A stretch of 40,337 nt of DNA from Stentor roeselii (lineage: Eukaryota; Ciliophora; Heterotrichea; Heterotrichida; Stentoridae): contig RSEH01000344.1 in NCBI GenBank assembly GCA_006503475.1, positions 1 to 40,337 of the forward strand. The letters run 5' to 3'. The notes under the pieces were generated by a model, which was given only the letters and a program-made list of their open reading frames with translations, was not told the origin of the DNA and did no database searches. Below are positions 17,897 to 26,870 of the stretch, piece by piece (within the stretch, counting starts at the first letter, position 1; each line of letters begins with the position of its first letter). Position numbers and translations under genes: made by a program.

Positions 17897-19123
17897 ATGC
17901 TATTTCCTTTAATCTCCTTCCTCTTAATAGCATTGACTACTTCCGAGAACCTAAGAACGATTTCCCTTCGTCCAAAGCCAAAAGCCCGAGCAGGAGGTGC
18001 AGATGCAAAAGCAGCCGAGATATTTTCCGTACTTTTCACATAGTTCGCTTTCGTGTCTTCCGTATACATAACAGACACCGATCATCTTTTCACCCTAAGC
18101 GTGGGAGTATTGATGGAAAACATCTGGGTGGTTGACACTGAATGCACAAACTGCAAAGAAACCAGCATTCAATACAACACGACATCAATTCAGCCTTATT
18201 CTCCTAAAACTGACTCAAATTACAAGAACCCTCTTCTAAACCTTGACATAAAAGGAACTTTCTACAAAGACATCATTCAAATTCAAGACTATCCTTCAAT
18301 AACATCAACTTTCGTCGCTTGTTCTAAATTTGTCGACGTTCTTGGTCTTGCAATTGACGGAGTTTTAGGCCTGGGGACTAATAAAAGTTCGATAGTTTAC
18401 AAAATGTATGAAGAAAAATTGATTGATAAGCCGATTTACAGTTTGTCTTTTTTGAATAATCCTTATTTGATTTTAGGAACTCCGAACTTTTTGAACTTGA
18501 GTCTTGTGATCGAGACTCAAGACACTATCAAGTTTCAGAGTCCTTTAATTGTTAGTCACTTTCAATTTGATGAGTTTCAAGAGCCTGAAGACTTGGAAGT
18601 TGAAATCAGTTCGATGAGCTCTTATGTCACTGGGCCTTTTGAGATTTTAGAGAGAATTTATAAGATACTTACTGGAAGAGGATGTCATTATGAGGAGGAA
18701 TTACTCATGTGTGACTGTCATGAAGAGTTCCCTGAAATGATTTTTACTATTCAGGGAGTTCCTTTGAGTATTGGAAGTCGCGAATACTTGATTCAGGTAA
18801 GGAATAGGTAGCTTGGGGATAATTGCTTTCTTGGGTTAAAAAGTGGAGATCATTGGATTTTAGGGGAACCGTTTTTGAAGGCTTACTTTTTTGAAATGAA
18901 TTTGGAAAATAGGGATATTACCCTTTATAAAACTTCTGCACTTGAAACTGAACTGCCCAGTCCGTTCGATACTACTGAAGGGTGGGCTACAATGATTTCT
19001 CTAGGAATTGCTTCAATAGCCTTATACATCTTCGCATTTTTGGTATTTTTAAAATACGAAGACCACAAATTAGCCCAATACCAAGCAGAAAACGAAGGAA
19101 AGCGCAGGCCAAGGATTTTATAA
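17897..19123 (+). CDS. Aspartic-protease-like membrane protein lacking both catalytic aspartates (three exons)
   Basis: Exons 17897-18028, 18044-18796 and 18812-19123 join through two 15-nt introns to 398 residues. A signal peptide (LFPLISFLLIALTTS) is followed by a pepsin-type fold and a C-terminal membrane helix (about residues 345-365) with a short basic cytosolic tail. Fold landmarks: FTLSV..NIWVV with CTNC after it, VDVLGLAIDGVLGLG, LSFLNNPYLILGTPN, the second-lobe block VTGPFEILERIYKIL, MIFTIQGVPLSI, and DHWILGEPFLKAYFF. Where pepsin has FTVxFDTGSSxLWV this protein has FTLSVGVLMENIWV, and where pepsin has VDTGTSLLTGP it has ISSMSSYVTGP. Both active-site Asp are therefore replaced, so it is predicted to be catalytically dead, perhaps a binding protein or receptor at a membrane or in the secretory path. 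The start gives the signal peptide. Confidence 0.87.
18029..18043 (+). other. 15-nt spliceosomal intron 1 of the protease-like gene
   Basis: Reads GTACTTTTCACATAG, phase 0 after TCC, with A at position 10. It contains an in-frame TAG. Removing it links the signal-peptide exon to the first protease lobe. Confidence 0.88.
18797..18811 (+). other. 15-nt spliceosomal intron 2 of the protease-like gene
   Basis: Reads GTAAGGAATAGGTAG, phase 0 after CAG, with A at position 10. Its removal restores LIQLGDNCFLGL and the DHWILGEPFL block. Confidence 0.93.
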
Positions 19124-19152
19124 GGTAGATAATGGATTAGGTAATGATTAAC

Positions 19153-21078
19153 TTAAATCTCTTCATTGCACAAAAGCAGATAATGATTTTGCAGCAGTTC
19201 AAAGTATTCTTCATAGCCATCATCCGAAAAATCTTCAATAAACCTTGAACAAGGCAGGACCTGCGGCACTTTAGTCTTTTCCCAGAGTCTCTTCCTAAAG
19301 AACTCTTCAGCATCAACATGTTTTTTACACAATTCTTGAAACACAAATTCAAGTTCATTCACTTTTTCAAACCCCTTCTTCCCACTTCTACTTATTTTCT
19401 TGACCTTCGGCTCATCATCCGCTGCAGTCCAACATTTAACACGACTTTCTTTTTTCCATTCAATTTTTTTAGGTTCATAAGTTTTTGACTTGCGTTTTAA
19501 GAAATTTTTTGAACCTGGGCGATTTTCATTGTTTTTTTCAGGGTTTTCATGGTTTTTATCAGTTTTTTCGTTATTTTTTAGATCTTTTTGGAGACTTTGA
19601 GTGTTTTTAGGGATTTCTAGGTCTTCAGGGTTGTAAAGATCATCATCTTCGAACTCGTAAGGTATAGTGGGAACTGAAGGAATCGACTCAGGACGGGGAG
19701 GAATGCAGATTTGAGGGACTTTCTCAGATCTTATAGCTTTTGAAGGACTTTTACTTGAATTTTGTTGAGTTTTTGGGTTGTATTTGGCGTTTTGTCCTCT
19801 TCTGAGGAAGTTTTTGAAGACTTTTTCAGGTTTTTTCACTTCTAAAGGCATGTCGTCTTCATTGAGGTCGAACTTGCAGGTTTTAACAGGTTCTTCATCT
19901 CGACAAAAACGAATTTTCCCTGGGCTGGGGTCTTTTGATGGAGAAAGGCTTTGAGTTGCTTGAACAAAGGAAAAGTTTGAAGGCTTTGAAGGCTTCTCAA
20001 GCTTTGGAGGTTTCAGGTACTTGTTCGAGTTGTAAAGAGCTTTGAACTCGTTTAGAAGCTTTTGCTTCATGATAGGAATTTGAAGCGTCATTTGATTGTA
20101 AAGCGATTCAGAAGACGTTGACTCCAGTTCCAAGATCAACGCTTCCAGGTCCTGAATTCCTTTTTTCAAATGAAGGATCTTAGAACTTTGAAGCACTTTT
20201 CTTGTTTTCCATCCAGTTATTAAACTTTTTATTTTTTCACGGGCGTTTTTGCGGGTTTTTAAGAAACCTGAGAACTTTTGACGTGTTTTGAAACCTTTCC
20301 AGCATTTTTGTATGAAAGTTGCTGAGTACCTTCTGAACATTTGCATTACTTTTGCTTTTTCTCTTCTTCTGATCCTGACCCACTTTTTCAATGCATTGAG
20401 AACGATGTAAGGAGCGAATAAAATTTTTATTCTTTTAGAAATTTCTCTTAAAGTCTGAAATTTCACTTTTTTTAAATGTTTCTGCCAAAGCGGTTTAAAT
20501 CTTTTACGCTGAAGAAGGCCTCGAAACCAGGCCTGGATCATCACAGCTGATTTTTTTCGTTTTAACATGAATAATTCCTTTTGTTTCGCCTTTTCTCGCA
20601 GTTCTAACAAGGAAGATTGCTTTGAACTTCCCTTGTTTGATGAAAAATCTCGAGAAATGTCTTTTTTTAGAACTTTTGAGGAAAATATACTTGAAGGGTT
20701 ACTTGGAAAGTAAGAAAATGACTGGTTCACTGATTGGAAATTTTCGATGAAACTTGATGAAATTGAATAACTTTTGTCGAGGTTTTTTAAGGTGTTAAAG
20801 GGTTTTTCCTCGTGGTATTCAAGCATTTGGCATAGCTTTGTTATTGGCTTGAAGGATTTCCAAGTGTTTTTCAACTCGCTTGAGGAAGTTAGAGGATTTG
20901 GATAAGGTTCAAATGATTTTGAAGGAATTGAGTTTGGGAAAATTTGGAGTGATTTTATTGGAGATTGTACTGGATCTGGAATCGGGGATTCTCTTTCACC
21001 TGTGCTTGAAACTATTGGCTTGGATGATTCAAATCGTTTATACAAATTTTGTTTCGAAGTAAATCTTTCATCATTCAT
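19153..21078 (-). CDS. IQ-motif (calmodulin-binding) protein, largely disordered
   Basis: A complete 641-residue frame ending TAA. Two IQ motifs are visible: SAVMIQAWFRGLLQRKRF (about 177-194) and SATFIQKCWKGFKTRQKF (about 252-269), the typical IQxxxRGxxxR calmodulin or centrin-binding pattern, with further helical basic sequence between and after them. The N-terminal 150 residues and residues 360-590 are rich in Ser, Pro, Lys and Asn and are probably disordered. A short acidic, aromatic end (FIEDFSDDGYEEYFELLQNHY) may be a binding segment. Ca2+ sensor binding is the only supported role; it could belong to the cortex or ciliary cytoskeleton (inference). It converges with the protease-like gene, 29 bp between stops, and its start lies 19 bp after the stop of the upstream gene on the same strand. 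Confidence 0.85.
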   Translation of the reverse strand: MNDERFTSKQNLYKRFESSKPIVSSTGERESPIPDPVQSPIKSLQIFPNSIPSKSFEPYPNPLTSSSELKNTWKSFKPITKLCQMLEYHEEKPFNTLKNLDKSYSISSSFIENFQSVNQSFSYFPSNPSSIFSSKVLKKDISRDFSSNKGSSKQSSLLELREKAKQKELFMLKRKKSAVMIQAWFRGLLQRKRFKPLWQKHLKKVKFQTLREISKRIKILFAPYIVLNALKKWVRIRRREKAKVMQMFRRYSATFIQKCWKGFKTRQKFSGFLKTRKNAREKIKSLITGWKTRKVLQSSKILHLKKGIQDLEALILELESTSSESLYNQMTLQIPIMKQKLLNEFKALYNSNKYLKPPKLEKPSKPSNFSFVQATQSLSPSKDPSPGKIRFCRDEEPVKTCKFDLNEDDMPLEVKKPEKVFKNFLRRGQNAKYNPKTQQNSSKSPSKAIRSEKVPQICIPPRPESIPSVPTIPYEFEDDDLYNPEDLEIPKNTQSLQKDLKNNEKTDKNHENPEKNNENRPGSKNFLKRKSKTYEPKKIEWKKESRVKCWTAADDEPKVKKISRSGKKGFEKVNELEFVFQELCKKHVDAEEFFRKRLWEKTKVPQVLPCSRFIEDFSDDGYEEYFELLQNHYLLLCNEEI

Positions 21079-21097
21079 ATTATCGTCGATTATCTAA

Positions 21098-23773
21098 TTA
21101 AATCAAATATAATCCTAAAACCGCTAAAATCATTCCAGCCCAATCAGAATCACACTCACGATTAACAGCAAAGCAAGAATAAACAGCCTGAACATAAGCA
21201 AACATTTCAAAAGAGTTAGTAGATTCAACACTACCCTTATACAAGACCCCAGCATCATAATCAGCGAGATAAACATTTTTCTGCCCAACACAGACCCCTT
21301 TAGGCGAAATCAAATCTTGACTCTGAAAGCTTTCATACAACAAGCTGCTAAGGCTAAGAGCTTTGACTTCAGGAGTTTCAATAGAGTAAAAAGCGATATC
21401 CTTATAAAGACCCACTCCCCAAGTGAGATTCGCTTCAACGACCAAAGCTTGACTAGCAAGAGTTTCAACTTCAAGTCGATAAACACTTCCATTTCCATTA
21501 TTTGAGGTAAAAATAAGACTTTCATCTTGAAACAAATCAATTCCAGCAGGATAAGTCCCAGGCGAGTTGAAAAGGACAGAAAAAGTATCTGAATAAGAAA
21601 AAGAAAGGTCTGAATACCGAACTTTATTCACAGTACTCGAGTAATAATCAGTGAAAAACAAGTTCCCATAAGCATCAACTTTGCAGTCATAAGGAGTCCC
21701 TGAGTAAATCACGTAAGAAACATTTGAAACCACTTCGAACTTCTTCGAGTTAAAAGACACAAAAAACTGGTAAATTTTTCCTGTTTCATTGAAACCTTGG
21801 TCAGCGATGTATAAATAATTATGATTCACGTCGACACAAACACCTGTTGGCTTCTCAAGTCCTTCAACAAGAATCTTACTTTCCATGTTGTCCTCGTCAA
21901 TTAGAAAAACCTTGCCAGTCCCACTTTTCCCTTCAATAAAAGTAGAAACAATTAAAAACTCAGTTGACCCTTCATGAAAATCCTTTCCTTTCGTAGTTTC
22001 ACTAGAATTTTCCTCTTCAATCTGCAGAAATCCAGTAAAAATCTTCGAAATCTGCAGAAAACTACTAGAAACAAAATTTCTTTCCATTAAAATTTCTTCT
22101 CCTTCTGCTAAAACCTCTTCAGAAACCGAGTTAGAAGTTATAATCAAATCAGAAGTCTTATAAGAGCTAGAACCTTCAACAAAATCATTAAAATCTTCTG
22201 AAGATAAACTGGAAGAATCAATGATTTTAGGAGTAGGGACTAAAGAAAATTCTCCTTCATTTGAGACTTGATACAACATTCCAACCGGCAGGTCTTCAGC
22301 TAAAGTTTTAATATCTTCAGCAGTTTCTTTAGCAGCTGAATAAGAATAGTTCTGCCCGTTGACCTCGACGAAGTCGTCATTGTCCATGGCTTCGACGAGT
22401 GCGCTCCAGTGCTTTTGAAGTTCGTTTAACTCGCTGTAACAGGCGTAGTCCCCGAGCGACTCGTAGCAGTTGTTTAAATAAAGAATTTCTTCGTCTTGGA
22501 TTTCTTTATGTTCTAATTCGACTGCGTCTTCTTCAGCTTGATTTGCAAGGGATTCTATTTGGGCGAAGGTGTATTCGTCTCCGTCGATTATCACTGTCTT
22601 TTCCTCGTCCATCACTGTGAGAAGGGAAGAGTAGGCCTCGGAAAGGTCGTGCAGTTGAGAAGAGTTCTTGTTTTCGATTGAGGTTAGAGATTGAATCACG
22701 GAGACTTTTTCGCTTATCGACATTCGGTAGTCGAAGTCGTCTTCCGAGATGAAGGAAACTTCTTCTGAAGTGTCTGAGGGTTCTAGTTGGACTAAATCGT
22801 CATCTGAAAGGTAGTCTTGAAGAGCAATTTGTGAATCTGTGAATTCTTTTAACTCTTCTCGTGTGTAGTTCTCGTTGTTTAGATTTACTAGTTCGGTGTC
22901 AAGCATCAGGTCATAGATATTATCAAGGTGTTCGATTTCATCCTCTAGTTGGTCTGCTGTTGTATAAGTATTTCCGTACACATCAACATTTTTAACGAGT
23001 AGGTCCTCGTATAACTGTATTTCCTTGTTTATTTTTTCTGTTCTTTTTAGGTTGTCAGCTTTTTCATTGAGATAGATTATTTTTGCCTCTATGTCACTCA
23101 TTGTCATGTTCTCATTATTGATAGTTACTGTTTGATTTTCGCGATAGTTCTGGTCTTCCATTTCTTGCAAAACTTCATCATAATCAGCAGCAAGTTGATA
23201 ATAATCACTAGAAGTAACAGCTAAATAAGTATCCTCTTCAACCTTATCAATCTTTTTCTGCATTTTATCCTGCAATTCAATATCATGAGTCATATAATCA
23301 GCTCGCTCTATCTCTAGTTTAACTTCAGTTTTATTATATTCGACATCATTAATAACAACAGTATCATTTTCTTGCATCTGATCTTCCAAATCTTCAAGAC
23401 AATCTTGATAGTTTTCATATTGTTCAACAGTAGTTGCATTTCCCAGAGCTTCTTCGCATTCTTGAGCAGTTTTATCGAGTTCTTCTTGATGTCTCAGCTG
23501 ATCCCTTTGCAGAGTCAAATCGTTAATATAATCATTCAGTTCCTCTCGAGTGTAGCTTTCTCCATTGATGATAACGACAGTGGAAGGGTCCATCAAATCA
23601 TACACATCTTGAAGTTCATCAATATATTCAGTCAGAGTTTCAGAGGTTCCATCTAATTTCAAATAAGCGGTTTCAGCTTCTGAGACTTCAGTGTTCAAAT
23701 CACTGGAATCATCTGAATCCTCACTTTCGGAAGCGATAACAGCACAAACAAAAGCTAAGATAAAGAATTTCAT
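21098..23773 (-). CDS. Secreted acidic protein with about six internal repeats and a C-terminal NHL-like propeller
   Basis: A complete 891-residue frame ending TAA. It starts with a signal peptide (KFFILAFVCAVIAS) then a Ser/Asp/Glu-rich stretch. Residues 35 to about 530 are about six divergent repeats of about 70 residues, each with a helical acidic part and a core of the type VVIINGESYTREELNDYI (also TVVINDVEYNKTEV, TVTINNENMTMSDI, VNLNNENYTREELK, TVIIDGDEYTFAQI, VEVNGQNYSYSAAK). Residues 610-870 look like an NHL/SMP-30-type beta-propeller (KPTGVCVDVNHNYLYIADQG, YDCKVDAYGNLFFTDY, SPKGVCVGQKNVYLADY). The end, DWAGMILAVLGLYLI after a Cys, suggests a GPI anchor or a short membrane tail. Together this suggests a cell-surface or extracellular-coat protein. 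No known family assigned; the repeat motif looks undescribed. Confidence 0.85.
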   Translation of the reverse strand: MKFFILAFVCAVIASESEDSDDSSDLNTEVSEAETAYLKLDGTSETLTEYIDELQDVYDLMDPSTVVIINGESYTREELNDYINDLTLQRDQLRHQEELDKTAQECEEALGNATTVEQYENYQDCLEDLEDQMQENDTVVINDVEYNKTEVKLEIERADYMTHDIELQDKMQKKIDKVEEDTYLAVTSSDYYQLAADYDEVLQEMEDQNYRENQTVTINNENMTMSDIEAKIIYLNEKADNLKRTEKINKEIQLYEDLLVKNVDVYGNTYTTADQLEDEIEHLDNIYDLMLDTELVNLNNENYTREELKEFTDSQIALQDYLSDDDLVQLEPSDTSEEVSFISEDDFDYRMSISEKVSVIQSLTSIENKNSSQLHDLSEAYSSLLTVMDEEKTVIIDGDEYTFAQIESLANQAEEDAVELEHKEIQDEEILYLNNCYESLGDYACYSELNELQKHWSALVEAMDNDDFVEVNGQNYSYSAAKETAEDIKTLAEDLPVGMLYQVSNEGEFSLVPTPKIIDSSSLSSEDFNDFVEGSSSYKTSDLIITSNSVSEEVLAEGEEILMERNFVSSSFLQISKIFTGFLQIEEENSSETTKGKDFHEGSTEFLIVSTFIEGKSGTGKVFLIDEDNMESKILVEGLEKPTGVCVDVNHNYLYIADQGFNETGKIYQFFVSFNSKKFEVVSNVSYVIYSGTPYDCKVDAYGNLFFTDYYSSTVNKVRYSDLSFSYSDTFSVLFNSPGTYPAGIDLFQDESLIFTSNNGNGSVYRLEVETLASQALVVEANLTWGVGLYKDIAFYSIETPEVKALSLSSLLYESFQSQDLISPKGVCVGQKNVYLADYDAGVLYKGSVESTNSFEMFAYVQAVYSCFAVNRECDSDWAGMILAVLGLYLI

Positions 23774-23825
23774 TTATAACAAAATATTTTAAACAAATTA
23801 CTTTTTTCGTGATCCTCAGAAATTC

Positions 23826-24190
23826 CTAGTGATTGATTTTTCATCATCATCCCTATCTTCAATTATTCGCATAAGTTCCTTATCAGTCAATGGTTTCTCC
23901 TAACACCTGGAACTCTTTTAACATTCTAAATGTAATTTTTCAGTATTATCATCATCAAACAACCAAAGCTTTTAAACTCTCTTCGTTAAGTCCCTATCAG
24001 TAATTTTACAACCTATCATCTTCAAACTCTAGATTTTCAATATTTCCCGACCGTCTTTATCCATATCCTTATCATCCTCTTCTTCTTTCCTATTCCAAAG
24101 CCTATTCTTCAAGCCACCTTAACTTCTTCGACACTTCCAAGCCTTCAGTATCAAAAAATCAAAGGCATCTTTTATTTCTTGTCTTTATTC
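23826..24190 (-). pseudogene. Decayed centrin (EF-hand protein) copy
   Basis: The leftward strand shows centrin pieces in the right order, split among frames: EIKDAF at about 24160, then after a one-base slip FDTEGLEVSKKL, then DKDMDKDGREIL, ITDRDLTKRV, KLWLFDDDNTEKLHL, MLKEFQVLGETI and PLTDKELMRIIEDRDDDE at the end. These match the centrin order EEIxEAFxLFDTDG, EIDKDGxGxIxFxEFL, ILKAFRLFDDDNTGKI, LKRVAxELGEN, LTDEELQEMIxEADRDGDGE. FDDDNT is characteristic of centrin C-lobes. At least three frameshifts and several in-frame stops make it non-functional, and 15-nt introns cannot explain them. The ends are approximate. It lies just upstream of the start of the secreted repeat protein, so it may now contribute promoter sequence. 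Confidence 0.72.
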
Positions 24191-24278
24191 TTCAGCAACT
24201 TCTGCCCGGCCTTTCTCTGAATTTTAACTGGGACTCTTAGAGACTGACATTTGAATTATAAGAAAATAACTATTTGAA

Positions 24279-24611
24279 TTAAAATTCTGGGATTTCTTCG
24301 AGGATTCGGAAGAAACGAGTGTTTGGCAAAAGGATACGAATCGAGTATTTCAAGCAGTAGACTATTGAAAATACTAGAATTATTAAACCCACTGATAACA
24401 GAAGATGGGATTTCAGCTGGTCGTTGTGCGATGAGGCTTTGAAGGACACGTAGAGAATTCCGAGGCTTAGGATTGAGGAAAAGAACAGGTAGATGAAGGG
24501 CATGTAGGAGTGCTCTTGCTTTTGTTGTTTTATTTTGCCGTAGATTTGGGATAGGGTTATTTCTGGAAGGGTTTCTTCTCCTTTTTTTATCTCTTCTGGA
24601 TGAATACTCAT
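24279..24611 (-). CDS. Small membrane protein with two transmembrane helices, 110 residues
   Basis: A complete frame ending TAA. After a charged N-terminus of about 35 residues come two clear hydrophobic helices, FIYLFFSSILSLGILYVSF (about 40-58) and LLLSVGLIILVFSIVYCL (about 71-88), linked by a short polar loop (KASSHNDQLKSH). The C-terminus is basic then acidic (RILLPNTRFFRILEEIPEF). No signal peptide and no known family recognised; both termini are likely cytosolic. Good hydrophobic patterning across the frame argues that it is real, although no neighbour clarifies its role. Confidence 0.7.
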   Translation of the reverse strand: MSIHPEEIKKGEETLPEITLSQIYGKIKQQKQEHSYMPFIYLFFSSILSLGILYVSFKASSHNDQLKSHLLLSVGLIILVFSIVYCLKYSIRILLPNTRFFRILEEIPEF

Positions 24612-25149
24612 TTATGAGATTAGGAATTTTTTTAAATTCAATTGAAGTGGATCTATGTGTTATTTAATATTGGATTATTTGATTAAGAGTGGTTTTAAGT
24701 TGGATAATGAGAGATTTTAGAAATAGATTTAGAAAATAAAGAATGATTCAAAAGAATCTAATATTTTATTAAGTAATAAAGGCTTTAATTGGCTGTGGCT
24801 CTTTACTTTAGATTATATTTTAAGACTATCTGGTTTGAGAATTAGTTTTAAATTTAATATCTTTCAGCGTTGACTTATCAGTATTGATTGAATTCGAAAT
24901 ATACATCTTAAGATTCAAATTATTTTTAATTAATCGAATAATTTTAAATTGATTATCATCTTCGAGTCCTTCATTAAAATTTATAGAACAATGAATATGT
25001 TTCAATGAATAAATTGAAGGAATCAATAGTTATTAATAGTTATATAAAGAGAAAAGTGTAATTTAGAAGTTGTTTTATGTAATTTTTTAGGATTATTTGA
25101 TTTTTTGTGGTTTGAAACAGATTAGGATTTATGGATATTATTATTTTAT
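24612..25149. other. AT-rich intergenic region
   Basis: About 540 bp, mainly AT-rich. Its only coding-like feature is a 66-codon minus-strand frame at 24826-25026, listed separately. No RNA gene seen. Confidence 0.5.
24826..25026 (-). pseudogene. Possible fragment of a leucine-rich-repeat-like gene
   Basis: A 66-codon frame (MIPSIYSLKHIHCSINFN near its start, then FKIIRLIKNNLNLKMYIS). Its Leu/Ile spacing resembles ciliate leucine-rich-repeat-like proteins, but it is isolated: no signal, no upstream continuation, and stops close in on both sides. It may be a remnant or a chance ORF in AT-rich DNA. Confidence 0.25.
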
Positions 25150-25560
25150 ATTTCAATAATGCAAATCACTTTCTAATAATTTAATTTGTCACTCACGAAC
25201 AGGATAATTCTACCTTAATTACACACTTTACAAGTAACAGTGAAAGAATATTCACAGTAATGATGGTCGCATTTTAATGAGAAAAGTCGCCCATTTCAAG
25301 TAAATATAAAAAAATCAGCGTAGGATTGAAAAGATTCAAATACCTAGTTTTCTGAAGGCTTCTGAGTGATCGTAGTTGGTATTTTTTGCCTGTATCTACA
25401 CTTAAAAGTAGTTTATATGGTAAAATTACAATCAATTTGATCTTAAAAAGAAACTTAATACTCTTGAGTACAGAAATTTTATCATATCAAGAAGAAGGTG
25501 ATAGAATCATAAACCACTGAGTATTATTAATTTTATCATTATAGAATCAAATTTTAGTTT
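25150..25560 (-). pseudogene. Heavily decayed fourth RBR copy
   Basis: Fragments aligned by eye with the RBR genes to the right. Around 25250-25290, TTCACAGTAATGATGGTCGC corresponds to TTTGCAGTAACGATGGTCGC of the intact copy (reverse-strand codons for CDHRYC; here CDHHYC). From 25355, TCTGAAGGCTTCTGAGTGAT... corresponds to TCCGAAGGCTCTTCGGGTTAT... Further on, GTTTATATGGTAAAATTACA corresponds to GTATTTGGTCAAATTGCC, in the same order and direction. Stops and indels are scattered throughout. The outer limits are approximate. Confidence 0.6.
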
Positions 25561-25763
25561 TATTTGAATATTTGTAAGTGGTAAAAAATGATGATTATAG
25601 TGAATGATTAATCTTAATGATAAGATTAGGTATTTATAAAATACATTCGATACTCAACTTAATTGATATAAGTTTAAACATATCAAATCAAAAGAATCAT
25701 ATCTCTAATTCAATCCAAAAAAATTAAACTTCCCTTTCCCTAAAATTTCTAAATCTATTAATC

Positions 25764-26870
25764 CTACCAAAAGACTAGTTTCTTGAAGAATCCCTTAATC
25801 CTGTTAGAAATAACATCTTTTGTAACGCAATCATGTACCTGATGTTTAGTAAGCAATTTACTTCCACAGTCCCAACAAAAGAAATTCTTCCCAGAGCACA
25901 CATCAGTAGCACAAGTGACATACTTACAAGCCTCATCCTTCATAACAGGAATACTGCACCAAGGACAAATTTTCATAACTCCTTGTTCAATCTGTTCTTT
26001 AATATACGGGTCAGAAAGTGCAACTAAATTTTTCTTCTGTTCACAATTCAGCTTCGGATGGGGGTCATTATTGCATTTAGGACAAAATTTCGCATTACAA
26101 ACTGGACATTCAAAAATTTCTCTATCGACTGAAATAAACTGACTGAACTTACAGTTGATACCTGGTGATCCCTTGCATCTTACATATCTTTCTCCTGATT
26201 TCGCATCAAGACTTCTTAATAAGAAATCATCGTATTTTTCTCTTGTTGACTCGTCGATCAAGCCTAGGATTATATGAGGGTCGACGATTTTTTGGCATTC
26301 TGGACAATTTATTTCGTTGCCGACGTTGCCTTCTTTGATTAAGATCTCGATGCTCATTGAAATACAATCTTTGCAGTAACGATGGTCGCATTCTAATGTT
26401 ATGAAGTCGCTTACTGGTAATTCAAGTCCGCAGATTGGACATGATAGTTTAGGCTCGTATTTTTTACTTACTTCGGAAAGGAGCTTGAAAAATATTTCGT
26501 CTCCTCCGAAGGCTCTTCGGGTTATCTTTGTTGAGATTTTTTTACCGCATTTACAATGGAGAATGTCGTATTTGGTCAAATTGCCTTCAAGTTGATCTGA
26601 AATTAAGGACTCAATACATTTTTGACTGCAGATACAGTGTTTGCAGTCTAGTATCGTTGCAGCCGAACCAATAACAGAACAGCAGATAATGCAAGATCTT
26701 TCCTTTTCTTGAAGTTTTACCCTGAATAAAGAACGAGATAAAAGAGAAGTATATTCGATAAAGACTTGCTTGTTGTCCTGAACTGATGATGGATTTTTCA
26801 AAATTTCATTCAACTGCTCTTGAAGAGTCATCATTCTTATGTACTCTTGCTGGTTGATTAATTTCGTCAT
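25764..26870 (-). CDS. RBR-type E3 ubiquitin ligase, copy 1 (complete, catalytic Cys present)
   Basis: A complete 368-residue frame ending TAG. An N-terminal RING-like zinc module (C60-C63, DCKHCIC at 75-81, C85, C106, C108) is followed by RING1 (C144 to C192: CPICGLELPVSDFITLECDH, with CDHRYCKDC after), an IBR (about C232 to C276: CPVCNAKFCPKC) and RING2 (C302 to C348: CPWCSIPVMKDEACKYVTC, then FCWDCG). RBR ligases take ubiquitin from E2 onto a RING2 cysteine and pass it to a substrate; here that cysteine is Cys315 in DEACKYVTC, aligned with GGCxHMxC of parkin/HHARI. No membrane helix or UBA domain. It is the only intact catalytic copy of the tandem array. The start ATG is shared with the other copies. 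Confidence 0.92.
   Translation of the reverse strand: MTKLINQQEYIRMMTLQEQLNEILKNPSSVQDNKQVFIEYTSLLSRSLFRVKLQEKERSCIICCSVIGSAATILDCKHCICSQKCIESLISDQLEGNLTKYDILHCKCGKKISTKITRRAFGGDEIFFKLLSEVSKKYEPKLSCPICGLELPVSDFITLECDHRYCKDCISMSIEILIKEGNVGNEINCPECQKIVDPHIILGLIDESTREKYDDFLLRSLDAKSGERYVRCKGSPGINCKFSQFISVDREIFECPVCNAKFCPKCNNDPHPKLNCEQKKNLVALSDPYIKEQIEQGVMKICPWCSIPVMKDEACKYVTCATDVCSGKNFFCWDCGSKLLTKHQVHDCVTKDVISNRIKGFFKKLVFW

Noticed and set aside
17863-18135. Two short ORFs on opposite strands (17866-18135 plus, 17863-18078 minus)
   Set aside because: They cover the first exon and intron of the protease-like gene in other frames. The spliced frame gives a signal peptide and the pepsin fold, so these are shadows.
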